Shown here one piece after another: positions 27,701 through 34,987 of a DNA stretch of 64,000 nt. The stretch lies in NCBI GenBank assembly GCA_964481395.1, contig CAYZYG010000003.1, positions 31,089 through 95,088 of the forward strand. Direction: 5' to 3'. The stretch's first letter is position 1, and each line of letters begins with the position of its first letter. The stretch is from JBFMFH01 sp964481395 (GTDB lineage Bacteria > Acidobacteriota > Vicinamibacteria > Vicinamibacterales > JAKQTR01). The translations under genes and the position numbers were made by a program. The notes below the pieces were generated by a model. The model had not been told where the DNA came from. It saw only the letters and a program-made list of their open reading frames with translations, and searched no databases.

Positions 27701-27796
27701 GACCACTACCTCAAGGGCACGCCCGCGCCGACGTGGCTCACCGAAGGGGTGCCGTTCCTCAGGAAGGCAGACGCGAGGACAGGAGACAGCAAGTAG
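24773..27796 (+). CDS. Secreted S9-family peptidase (prolyl-oligopeptidase-like)
   Basis: This 1007-residue protein has a signal peptide or anchor (about 15-37), then a WD40/TolB-like propeller (about 60-690) and a C-terminal alpha/beta hydrolase domain. The catalytic triad is clear: Ser829 in GHSYGGE, Asp925 in HGTSDPTV and His957/958 in EGHHLSG. Two glycine/arginine-rich inserts (around residues 125-160 and 205-228) interrupt the propeller and are unusual low-complexity loops. The family cleaves peptides or aminoacyl substrates outside the cytoplasm. It is monocistronic. Confidence 0.93.
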   Translation: MRHPAARLPFTIRPFAVAAVTLVVALAYAVALPEAQAPARKALTIDDYARWRSIGSQTLSADGTWVAYVLRQMNTIAAESKPVLHVRNLETGTEVTVDDATDPEFSADSKWIAYQVDPGAAARARAARRGSSGGSGGSGGGQGSGGAASGLAQEGGRGGGAIPPRRVELRNLASGAVRSWENIGTVTFSPTSTHLVLQRRGGDAPAATGGRGGGAPGGAGGGRGGGGALPSGPRGLDVVLLDLRTGGHQLLGSVGDMAFNRTGDLLAFTVDSTGKDANGLFIFDTRTGRVTPLDNDARQYSRLAWNDGGTAVAVLKGKDVEKMREKDNVLLAFRDVPAVLKDGTPAPAPVTLDPATTEGFPKGWVVSDRAPLAWSEDNARVFFGMKEQVPEPDTARRSTDETPDVDVWNTIDERVQSRQMIQANQDRNFTFRQAFDVAAATFVKLAEETMKDLEVAPDGKWAVGRDARGYISDRKEPAADFYRVNTSTGERTLIVKGQLSGRQHVPGISPHGTTFLYWKDGKYQAYDLDANATRTLGGPKAPSFADMEDDHPGTRPPYGVAGYASDGTGVIVNHRYDLWLLPLDGSAAANLTSGEGTKNEIRYRLVRTVPDDPTQPRAAGPRGTYDLAKPLTLSAFGQWTKKAGFSELAGATIRPLVYEDARFSNPVRALKGHRYLFTRETFAEYPDLRVSGPGFADSQKITDANPQQKDFLWGHRVLFDYKNKDGVRLQGILAIPDDYKPGEKRPMIVTFYEKNSQNMHVYTPPVYMVSMGRMPTQAVSQGYLTMMPDVHFRTGSSHSDMLECVEAATRKVIEMGYADPKRIGVTGHSYGGEGAAYVGVMSKMFAAVGMGAGVVDLYNDFNMNWGWTYAAPGGSGDTGFNYYLFDQGRWGFSPWDRPDRYRSESALTWAPRATAPFLIMHGTSDPTVGFINGLAFYNALRFNGKTAVLLAYPNEGHHLSGVANQRDLTTKFMEFFDHYLKGTPAPTWLTEGVPFLRKADARTGDSK

Positions 27797-27799
27797 TGG

Positions 27800-27827
27800 A
27801 CAGTAGATAGCAGACAGTAGACAGTAG
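27800..27827. repeat. Short ACAGTAG direct repeats
   Basis: ACAGTAG occurs at 27800, 27814 and 27821 in an AG-rich gap after the peptidase gene. It stands out by base composition. Function unknown. Confidence 0.5.
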
Positions 27828-27930
27828 AAGATACGGCCCAAGACCGAAGACAAGAAAACGGCAGTCAGGAGCCGGAATCCCGGAATCGGGAGGCGCGCAC
27901 CACGCAACGGTGATGGTGGGAGGGGGACCT

Positions 27931-29232
27931 GTGTCGTCAGTGGTGAACCAGTCGGAGGCCCTCAGATACGCCCTCCTGGGAGAGCGGGAAGTCGCGCAGC
28001 CGCCGGGTATCCCGACGGACGTGACGCGGAGGCCCGTGCAGGCGGTCGGCATCGTGGGGGCCGGCACGATGGGCGCCGGGATCGCCATGTGCTTTGCGAA
28101 TGCCGGCATCCCTGTCGCCATCCTCGACGCGGACGAGGCCGCGCTCCAACGGGGCGTCGAGACGATCCGCCGGACCTACGCGTCGGCCGTCAGCCGTGGG
28201 TCGCTCTCGCAGGACGCGATGGCCAGCCGCCTGGGCCTCGTGCGCGCGACCACCTCGCTCGAGGACTTCCGCGAGTCCGACCTCATCGTCGAGGCAGTGT
28301 TCGAAGACATCGACGTCAAACGGCAGGTGTTCCGGCAGCTCGACACGATCGCCAGGCCCGGGGCGATCCTCGCGACGAACACCTCGTATCTGGATGTGGG
28401 AACGCTCGCTGCAGTCACGCGACGGCCGGAGGATGTGATCGGCCTGCACTTCTTCAGCCCGGCGCACGTCATGCGCTTGCTCGAAGTGGTGCGGACCCCT
28501 GCCGTGGCCCAGGACGTCGTCGTCACCGCCATGCACCTGGGAACGACCCTCGGCAAGGTGGCCGTGCTCGTCGGGGGCGCGGACGGCTTCGTCGGCAACC
28601 GCATGCTCGCCCAGCGCACGCGCGAGGCGTATTTCCTGCTGGAGGAGGGCGCGCTGCCGGAGCAGGTCGACCGGGTCCTCACCGAATTCGGGTTCCCGAT
28701 GGGCCCCTTCGCGGTCGGCGATCTGGCCGGCCTGGACATCGGCTGGCGGAACCGGAAGGCGCGAGCCCACCTGCGCAAGCCGGGCGTGCGAGACTGTGAC
28801 CTGCTCGACAAGGTCTGCGAGCTGGGACGCCTGGGCCAGAAGACCGGGGCGGGGTGGTACCGGTACGAGGCGGGCAGCCGGACGCCGATTCCCGATCCTC
28901 TCATCGAACGGCTGATCGTCGAGCACTCGAAGCAGGCCGGTATGTCGCGCCGGGCGATCGGCGACCAGGAGATCCTCGATCGCTGCCTGCTGGCGATGGT
29001 CAACGAGGGGGCCAAGATCCTGGAGGAGGGCGTGGCGGCCCGCGAGGTGGACATCGACATGGTCTGGCTGCACGGCTACAGGTTCCCCTCGTATCGTGGC
29101 GGTCCGATGTTCTACGCGCGAGCCAGAGGATTCGGCGAGGTCCTCGCACGCATCACCGAGTTCCGGGACCGGTTCGGGCCGGATTTCTGGACGCCATCAG
29201 AGTGGCTGACCGAACGCGCCCGAGAGCGCTGA
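27931..29232 (+). CDS. 3-hydroxyacyl-CoA dehydrogenase lacking the FadB hydratase domain
   Basis: This 433-residue enzyme catalyses the NAD-dependent oxidation of 3-hydroxyacyl-CoA in beta-oxidation. The Rossmann motif GIVGAGTMGAGIA, the acid of LDADEAA and the catalytic HFFSPAHVM are present. Two C-terminal dehydrogenase domains follow, ending VWLHGYRFPSYRGGPMFYA. The N-terminus (NQSEALRYALLGERE) is the linker that in multifunctional FadB/EHHADH proteins follows the enoyl-CoA hydratase domain, but that domain is absent. I prefer GTG 27931 after GGAGGGGGACCT; the frame opens at 27910. It is followed after 16 bases by a thiolase, forming a beta-oxidation pair. Confidence 0.88.
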   Translation: MSSVVNQSEALRYALLGEREVAQPPGIPTDVTRRPVQAVGIVGAGTMGAGIAMCFANAGIPVAILDADEAALQRGVETIRRTYASAVSRGSLSQDAMASRLGLVRATTSLEDFRESDLIVEAVFEDIDVKRQVFRQLDTIARPGAILATNTSYLDVGTLAAVTRRPEDVIGLHFFSPAHVMRLLEVVRTPAVAQDVVVTAMHLGTTLGKVAVLVGGADGFVGNRMLAQRTREAYFLLEEGALPEQVDRVLTEFGFPMGPFAVGDLAGLDIGWRNRKARAHLRKPGVRDCDLLDKVCELGRLGQKTGAGWYRYEAGSRTPIPDPLIERLIVEHSKQAGMSRRAIGDQEILDRCLLAMVNEGAKILEEGVAAREVDIDMVWLHGYRFPSYRGGPMFYARARGFGEVLARITEFRDRFGPDFWTPSEWLTERARER

Positions 29233-29248
29233 TCGAACGGAGACAACG

Positions 29249-30448
29249 ATGAGAGAGGCGGTCATCGTCGATGCGGTCCGTACGCCGGTGGGCCGGTACG
29301 CGGGCGCGCTGAAGGACGTGCGCGCCGACGACCTCGCGGCGCTGTGCGTCAGGGCGCTCGTCGACCGGAATCGACTGGATCCGGGCGCAATCGAAGACGT
29401 CATCTTCGGGTGCGCCAATCAGGCGGGAGAGGACAACCGGAACGTCGCCCGCATGGCGGCACTCCTGGCGGGACTGCCGGTGAGAGTGCCGGGACTCACC
29501 GTCAACCGGCTTTGTGCCTCGGGCCTGAGTGCGGTGGTCAGCGCGGCCCACGCCATCCGGAACGATGAAGGCGACGTGTTCATCGCCGGCGGTACCGAGT
29601 CGATGACCCGGGCGCCCTTCGTGATCGGCAAGTCTCCAACCGCGTTTTCGCGGGACATGCAGGTTTATGACTCGACGATCGGCTGGCGGTTCGTCAATCC
29701 GCGGCTGGCCGAGGCGTATCCTCCCACCAGCCTCGGAGAGACAGCCGAAAACGTGGCAGAGCGGTATGGGGTGACCCGCCTGGAGTCGGACGAGTTCGCG
29801 CACGCGACCCAGCAGAAATGGGGCGCAGCCCACGCAGCTGGCACGTTCCGCGACGAACTGATTCCCGTCACGGTGCCGCAGGGCCGCCAGGAACCCGTCA
29901 TCGTCGATCGAGACGAGCATCCCCGCCCGGACGTGACGATGGAGCAACTCGCCAGGCTGCCGCCAGCCTTCAAGAAGGGCGGCATCGTGACGGCCGGCAA
30001 TGCCAGCGGCGTCAACGACGGCGCCGCGGCCCTGCTGCTGATGGAGGCGAAGACGGCCGAGCGACTTGGCTGCACGCCAATCGTGCGCATCGTCGCGAGC
30101 GGCGTCGAGGGGGTCGACCCGGCGTACATGGGACTCGGACCGATCCCCGCCACGCGTAAGGCGCTGGCGCGGGCAGGGCTGCAGATTGGCGGCCTCGACC
30201 TCGTCGAATTGAACGAAGCGTTCGCGGCGCAGGCGATTCCGTGCATCAGGGAACTGGGTCTCGACCCGGCGACGGTGAATGTCAACGGCGGCGCGATCGC
30301 CATCGGCCACCCGCTGGGATCCACCGGCGCACGGATCCTCACCACGCTGGTGCACGAGATGAAGCGCAGGCGGTCTCGATACGGCCTGGTGTCGATGTGC
30401 GTCGGCGTCGGCCAGGGCATCGCCATCGTCGTCGAAGGATGCCGGTAG
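29249..30448 (+). CDS. Acetyl-CoA acyltransferase (thiolase)
   Basis: This 399-residue thiolase carries out the last step of beta-oxidation or its reverse. The active-site residues are present: nucleophile Cys89 in NRLCASG, His354 in GGAIAIGHPLG and Cys384 in MCVGVGQG. The NEAF motif is also intact. It has normal family length and a GGAG site before ATG 29249. It is the second gene of a likely operon with the hydroxyacyl-CoA dehydrogenase. A beta-ketoadipyl-CoA thiolase role (PcaF-like) is also possible, but no aromatic-degradation genes are near. Confidence 0.93.
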   Translation: MREAVIVDAVRTPVGRYAGALKDVRADDLAALCVRALVDRNRLDPGAIEDVIFGCANQAGEDNRNVARMAALLAGLPVRVPGLTVNRLCASGLSAVVSAAHAIRNDEGDVFIAGGTESMTRAPFVIGKSPTAFSRDMQVYDSTIGWRFVNPRLAEAYPPTSLGETAENVAERYGVTRLESDEFAHATQQKWGAAHAAGTFRDELIPVTVPQGRQEPVIVDRDEHPRPDVTMEQLARLPPAFKKGGIVTAGNASGVNDGAAALLLMEAKTAERLGCTPIVRIVASGVEGVDPAYMGLGPIPATRKALARAGLQIGGLDLVELNEAFAAQAIPCIRELGLDPATVNVNGGAIAIGHPLGSTGARILTTLVHEMKRRRSRYGLVSMCVGVGQGIAIVVEGCR

Positions 30449-30493
30449 CCGCGTGCGCCCCGGGTCGGCGGGGATGCGACAGAGCCGTTTCCG

Positions 30494-31474
30494 TCAGCGC
30501 TCGACGCGTGCAGCGGCCACCGTCACGTCGCGTCGCCCGCCGCTGCCGTACCGCTCGAACACCATGAGGATTTGTGCGTCGTTGGCGGACGGACGCATCC
30601 GGAAGTACGTCGGGAGACCCGCGAACCCTTCGTGGCGGCTGTGCCGCAACTGTCCGCGGAAGTTCTCGCCCTCGTTGTCCACGGAGATTTCGTACGCGCC
30701 GGGTTCCGCGGACGTCCCGACGAGCGTGTTGAAGCCCACCACCCTGAGCGTGAACCGCCGCTCACCCTCCGTGTCGGCGAAGATGCCCTGCCCGTCGAGG
30801 ATGCGCCATTCGCCCGCGAGGCGCGTGATGCGAGCGATGTTGTCGGTCGAATACGGATTCGGGCGAGGCTCCCAGGGCGCCACGGCGTACGCGACCGCGC
30901 CGGCCGCGACGAGCACGACGAGCCAGAGCGCGGCATGGCGCGCCGAGCGCACGGGCCCGATGGAGTCTGGAGCAGATGCGTCGGGTTCGAGCGCCGCGGT
31001 CCCGCTCAACGCCATCACGGTGCCGGCCAGGTGCGCGAACGCCAGGAGAGCCGTGTCGACGAGCGTGAAGGCGACCCACCAGCCTCCTTCGACCTCGCCC
31101 GCCGCCGACCCGCCGCGCTTGATCGCCAGGAAGGGCTCCTTGAGGGATCCGTCCACCACTTCGCCAAGCCAGTAGAGCGGCGGATCGATCGGGCCAGCGT
31201 GGACGAAGCTGGTGACTGCGAGGTGGGGCACGACGAAGGCGACGGCCGCTGCCAAGGCCAGCCACACGCGCTGCGTGAAGATCCAGTGTCGCCCCGGGTC
31301 GTTGCGGCCGAGCCACCCCGTGGCATACCCGACGAGGCCCCCGGCCACCATCCCTTGAATGCCGAACAGCGAGAACCCGAGCGAGCCCCTCAGCGCACCG
31401 AGCAGCGCCCCTGCCACGGCCGCCACCAGCATGGCGGGCACGAAGCGGAAACGGATCCAATCCCCGTTGGTCAT
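30494..31474 (-). CDS. Membrane protein of unknown function
   Basis: This 326-residue protein has about five hydrophobic helices. An N-terminal cluster (FVPAMLVAAVAGALLGALRG and GIQGMVAGGLVGYATGWLG) is followed by further helices near residues 67, 140 and 195. A soluble C-terminal domain of about 110 residues then has alternating beta pattern (RRFTLRVVGFNTLVGT and YEISVDNEGENFRG). The ATG at 31474 has a GGAGGC site. I do not recognise the family and no neighbour suggests a role. It ends convergently with the thiolase gene. Confidence 0.75.
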   Translation of the reverse strand: MTNGDWIRFRFVPAMLVAAVAGALLGALRGSLGFSLFGIQGMVAGGLVGYATGWLGRNDPGRHWIFTQRVWLALAAAVAFVVPHLAVTSFVHAGPIDPPLYWLGEVVDGSLKEPFLAIKRGGSAAGEVEGGWWVAFTLVDTALLAFAHLAGTVMALSGTAALEPDASAPDSIGPVRSARHAALWLVVLVAAGAVAYAVAPWEPRPNPYSTDNIARITRLAGEWRILDGQGIFADTEGERRFTLRVVGFNTLVGTSAEPGAYEISVDNEGENFRGQLRHSRHEGFAGLPTYFRMRPSANDAQILMVFERYGSGGRRDVTVAAARVER

Positions 31475-31611
31475 GGCTGCCTCCAGCGCTGCCGAGCAGT
31501 ATGAACCGATTCCGGAGAGGATCAAGGGAGTCGGGGTCCGAGGCGGTCTTCCGGTACGCGTTCGTCGAGTTGCGGGCCACGATCTCGTGCCTTCGATGCC
31601 CCGGCCCGTGC

Positions 31612-32655
31612 TCAGAGCCCGCTCACGCCCTCCGGAACCAGGTGTGTCCAGCCTCTCGTGTCGGCCAGCCGTCCCGTCTGAATGCCGTTGATGATCTCCC
31701 ACAGGCGGTCGCGGACATCGCGGCCAGGAAGCGTGACGGACCGATCCCGATAACCGATCTCGCCGACGCGCCTGAGCGTCCAGGCGGTGCCGCAGGAGAA
31801 CGCCTCGCGCGCGTCGGCCAGAATTTCGTCGATGCTGATTCGGCGCTCCTGCACGTCGAGGCCGAGGTCTTCCCGGGCCACCGTGATCACCGAGTTCCGC
31901 GTCACGCCGGCGAGGATCTGATCGTCGAGCGGCGGCGTGATCAGTTGTCCGGTTCGGTTCACCACGAAGAAGTTGGCCCCGCTCGTCTCTGTCACGTACT
32001 TCAGCTCGCGGGCGTCCAGGTACAGCACGTCGTCGAAGCCCTGCGCCTTGGCCGCCGAGGTCACGTGCATGCTGCCGGCGTAGTTGCCCATGGCCTTGGC
32101 GGCGCCGGTTCCGCCCGGCGCCACGCGCGCACGATCCACGGCCTGCAGGCGGATCGCGTCCATCGAGGGGCCGATCGAGCCGACTGGCGTGCCGTACATC
32201 GTGACCTGGTGGGCGCCGCCGGCCCCGTAGCCGAGCCGCGGCTCGGTCGCGTGCTGCAGCGGGCGGATGTAGAACGAGCCCACGCTGGGCGGCGGCACGA
32301 AGCGCCGGTTGGCGTCGACCAGGCGATCGACCGCGGACAGGAACTCGTCGATCGGGAACGGCGCCATCGACAGCCGCTCGGCGGAGCGCTGGAAGCGGGC
32401 CGCGTTGGCGTCGGGCCGGAAGAGCCGGATGGTGCCGTCCTCGCGGCGAAACGCCTTCAGTCCTTCGAAAATCCCGACGCCGTACGACAGCACGGCGGCA
32501 GCCGGCGACAGCGCGATCGGGCCGTACGGCTCGATCCGCCCCCGCGTCCACACGGGGTCCCGCCGGGTGTCCCCGTCGGCACGGTAGATGTAGTCGGTTT
32601 CGGTGAACGCGAACGTCAGCGCAGTCCAGTCGGGAACGGGCTTGCCGTGGGTCAT
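31612..32655 (-). CDS. ilvE: Branched-chain amino acid aminotransferase
   Basis: This 347-residue PLP enzyme is of class IV and of the longer BCAT type. It interconverts leucine, isoleucine and valine with their 2-oxo acids, using glutamate/2-oxoglutarate. The PLP lysine lies in GGTGAAKAMGNYAGS. Supporting sequence includes YGVGIFEGLKAF, FYIRPLQHATEP, VTETSGANFFVV and the GVTRNSVITVA phosphate-binding loop. The start at 32655 has only a weak ribosome site. It is a single gene divergent from the next one. Confidence 0.92.
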   Translation of the reverse strand: MTHGKPVPDWTALTFAFTETDYIYRADGDTRRDPVWTRGRIEPYGPIALSPAAAVLSYGVGIFEGLKAFRREDGTIRLFRPDANAARFQRSAERLSMAPFPIDEFLSAVDRLVDANRRFVPPPSVGSFYIRPLQHATEPRLGYGAGGAHQVTMYGTPVGSIGPSMDAIRLQAVDRARVAPGGTGAAKAMGNYAGSMHVTSAAKAQGFDDVLYLDARELKYVTETSGANFFVVNRTGQLITPPLDDQILAGVTRNSVITVAREDLGLDVQERRISIDEILADAREAFSCGTAWTLRRVGEIGYRDRSVTLPGRDVRDRLWEIINGIQTGRLADTRGWTHLVPEGVSGL

Positions 32656-32818
32656 GGGACCATCGTCTCATGAATCCGATGTATCCGGCACGGACCTGCG
32701 CGACCGGCGCGCGCACGCCGGTGCCGCTTGCGTCCGACCCTCAGCCGACCTACGATTGGAGGCGGGCGGCCCGCTCACGACCGAAGATTTCGCGCCGGCA
32801 TCCGGCGGGAGGTATCCC

Positions 32819-33271
32819 ATGAGCACGATCGACGTCGGGGATCTGCTGTACGAGTACGCGGTCAATATCAGCCGCGTGACCGACTACGGCGTCACGCTGG
32901 ACTCGCTGGCGGCGGGTGCCGCCCCGCCGCCCGAGGGCGCCAGGTTCGACGTCTGGTTCGAGGGACCGGTGAACGGAGAGCGGTTCAAGGGGACGGCCAC
33001 CGGAGTCGACTATCTGCACGTGCGCGCCGACGGCCGCTTCGAACTCCACATCCATGCGGAGATCACCACCGACGACGGGCACAGGATCGCGCTCTTTGCC
33101 GATGGCGTCGGCCTTCCGCAGCCGGGGAGCCCCATCGTCCAACTGCGCGAGAACGCGACGCTGTTCACGTCATCGAAGAAGTACGCCTGGGTGAACACGC
33201 TCCAGGTCTGGGCCATTGGCACGGCGGACCTGTCGCAGCAGGTCGTCCGCATCAAGGGGTACGTAGCCTAG
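32819..33271 (+). CDS. DUF3237-like protein
   Basis: This 150-residue cytoplasmic protein has no signal peptide. The pattern FEGPVNGERFKGTATGVDYLHVRADGRF, followed by ITTDDGHRIALFADG, resembles the DUF3237 beta-barrel family, whose function is unknown. ATG 32819 has a GGGAGG site 6 bases upstream. It is a single gene, 97 bases before the nucleotidase-like gene. Confidence 0.75.
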   Translation: MSTIDVGDLLYEYAVNISRVTDYGVTLDSLAAGAAPPPEGARFDVWFEGPVNGERFKGTATGVDYLHVRADGRFELHIHAEITTDDGHRIALFADGVGLPQPGSPIVQLRENATLFTSSKKYAWVNTLQVWAIGTADLSQQVVRIKGYVA

Positions 33272-33332
33272 GATAGCGGCAGTGAGTCCGCGGGTCGTCA
33301 GAGGCGCGCCCCGGCTCGCCTCTCGAGAGAGG

Positions 33333-33338
33333 TATGAT
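33333..33338 (+). promoter_or_regulatory. -10-like TATGAT before the nucleotidase-like gene
   Basis: TATGAT lies 30 bases before the ATG at 33369, following AGAGAGG. There is no convincing -35. Confidence 0.35.
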
Positions 33339-33368
33339 CGGACATTCCCTTTCGAGAGGCACCCGTCC

Positions 33369-34877
33369 ATGCGTATCGCGCCATTCGTCCTCGCGTGGCT
33401 GTTGACCGCCGTCATTGCGGCGGCCCAGCCCGCGGCTCCCGCGCCGGCCCCAGCGGGCCCGGTCACCGTCACGCTGCTGCACTTCAACGACGTCTACGAG
33501 ATCCAGCCCGTAGAGAACGGCAGGACGGGCGGCTTGGCGCGCGTCGCCACGCTGATCGACGGGCTGAAGGCCGAAGGCCGCCCGCTCGTCACCACCCTCG
33601 GCGGCGACTACCTCTCCCCGTCGGCCATCGGGACCGCCCGCATCGACGGCCAGCCGCTGGCGGGCCGCCAGATGGTCGCCGTGCTCAACGCCGTCAAGCT
33701 CGACTGGGCCACCTTCGGGAACCACGAGTTCGACGTCTCCGAATCGGCGTTCCGCGCGCGCCTCGCCGAATCGACCTTTCGCCTGGTGTCGAGCAACGTC
33801 ACCGAGGCGTCCGGGCAGCCCTTCCCCGGCGTGGTGACCTCCGCCGTCGTGCCGGTGAAGGCCGGAGACCGCACCGTCAACATCGGACTGATCGGCGTTA
33901 CCGTGGGGTCGACGAAGAAGCCGTGGGTGGCCTATCGCGATCCGATCGAGGCCGCTCGCGGGGAGGTCGGCAAGCTCAAGGGCAAGGCCGACGCCATCGT
34001 CGCACTGACGCACCTCTCACTCGCCCAGGACGCCGACCTGGTGACGGCAGTTCCGGAGATCGATCTCGTGCTCGGCGGCCACGAGCACGAGAACTGGCTG
34101 GCGCGCCGGGGCCCCCGCTTCGTCCCGATCGTCAAGGCCGACGCCAACGTGCGATCGGTGGCGATCGTGACGCTTGCGATCGAGCCCGGGAAGCGCCCGG
34201 TCGTCACCGCCGACCTGAAGATCGTCGACGAGGCTGTTCCGTCCAGTCCCGCGGTCGCTGAGGTGGCGCGCCACTGGACCGAGTTGGCGTTCGAGGGGTT
34301 CCGGCGCGACGGATTCGCTCCCGAGGCGCTGGTCGTGACCACGACCGAACCGCTCGACGGGCGCGAGTCCACCGTGCGCAACCGCCCCGACCGGCTGACC
34401 ACACTGATCGCGGCCGCGGTCGCGCGCGAAGTGCCGGGCGCGGACGTGGGGTTGTTCAACGGGGGGTCTGTACGCATCGACGACGTGATCCTGCCCGGGC
34501 CCGTCACCGAGTACGACATCATCCGCGTGCTGCCATTCGGCGGCCGTGTGGTCGGCGCGACGTTCACCGGCGCGCTCCTCGCCCGGGTCCTCGAGACGGG
34601 CGTCAACAACGAGGGGACCGGCGGCTACCTGCACGCCTGGGGCGTCCGCTGGCAGGACGGGCAGTGGCACGTGCAGGGAAAGCCCATCGATCCGGCCGCT
34701 CGGTACACGGTGGCGCTCACGGACTTCCTCCTCACGGGCGGCGAAATCAATCTCGGCTATCTGACCCGTTCGAATCCAGGCGTGGGTGACGTGCGCGAGT
34801 TCCGGGACGTCCGGCGTGCGCTCATCGACGAGCTGCGGACCGTGTACGGCGGCGCTCCCGGCGGCGGGCGCCGCTAG
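33369..34877 (+). CDS. Secreted 5'-nucleotidase/UshA-family metallophosphatase
   Basis: This 502-residue exported enzyme has a signal peptide (FVLAWLLTAVIAAAQ), a metallophosphatase domain and a 5'-nucleotidase C-terminal domain. Metal-binding motifs are LLHFNDVYE, TLGGDYLSPS, TFGNHEFDV, LTHLS and GGHEHENW. The C-terminal domain shows ADVGLFNGGSVRID and RVLPFGGRVV, the substrate-specificity part. It should hydrolyse nucleotides or related phosphoesters in the periplasm. The motif FNDVYEIQP and the GDYLSPS loop suggest a variant subgroup, so the exact substrate is uncertain. A hairpin follows the stop. Confidence 0.9.
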   Translation: MRIAPFVLAWLLTAVIAAAQPAAPAPAPAGPVTVTLLHFNDVYEIQPVENGRTGGLARVATLIDGLKAEGRPLVTTLGGDYLSPSAIGTARIDGQPLAGRQMVAVLNAVKLDWATFGNHEFDVSESAFRARLAESTFRLVSSNVTEASGQPFPGVVTSAVVPVKAGDRTVNIGLIGVTVGSTKKPWVAYRDPIEAARGEVGKLKGKADAIVALTHLSLAQDADLVTAVPEIDLVLGGHEHENWLARRGPRFVPIVKADANVRSVAIVTLAIEPGKRPVVTADLKIVDEAVPSSPAVAEVARHWTELAFEGFRRDGFAPEALVVTTTEPLDGRESTVRNRPDRLTTLIAAAVAREVPGADVGLFNGGSVRIDDVILPGPVTEYDIIRVLPFGGRVVGATFTGALLARVLETGVNNEGTGGYLHAWGVRWQDGQWHVQGKPIDPAARYTVALTDFLLTGGEINLGYLTRSNPGVGDVREFRDVRRALIDELRTVYGGAPGGGRR

Positions 34878-34910
34878 CCCCGGGGGAACCCCGCTCAGAC
34901 TCCGGGAGTG

Positions 34911-34930
34911 CCCCCGCTCTACAGCGGGGG
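34911..34930. terminator. Hairpin after the nucleotidase-like gene
   Basis: CCCCCGCT and AGCGGGGG are perfect 8-base arms around CTAC, 34 bases after the stop. It belongs to a dispersed element with flanking TCCGGGAGTG; related copies are at 44744 and 46077. Confidence 0.5.
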
Positions 34931-34948
34931 TGCTCCGGGGACATCGGG

Positions 34949-34954
34949 TAGAAT
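34949..34954 (+). promoter_or_regulatory. -10-like TAGAAT before the serine hydrolase
   Basis: TAGAAT in GGGTAGAATG lies 33 bases before ATG 34988, just after the hairpin at 34911. Confidence 0.35.
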
Positions 34955-34987
34955 GCGCCCATTCGCGCCCGTTGCCAGGAGCCTGTC

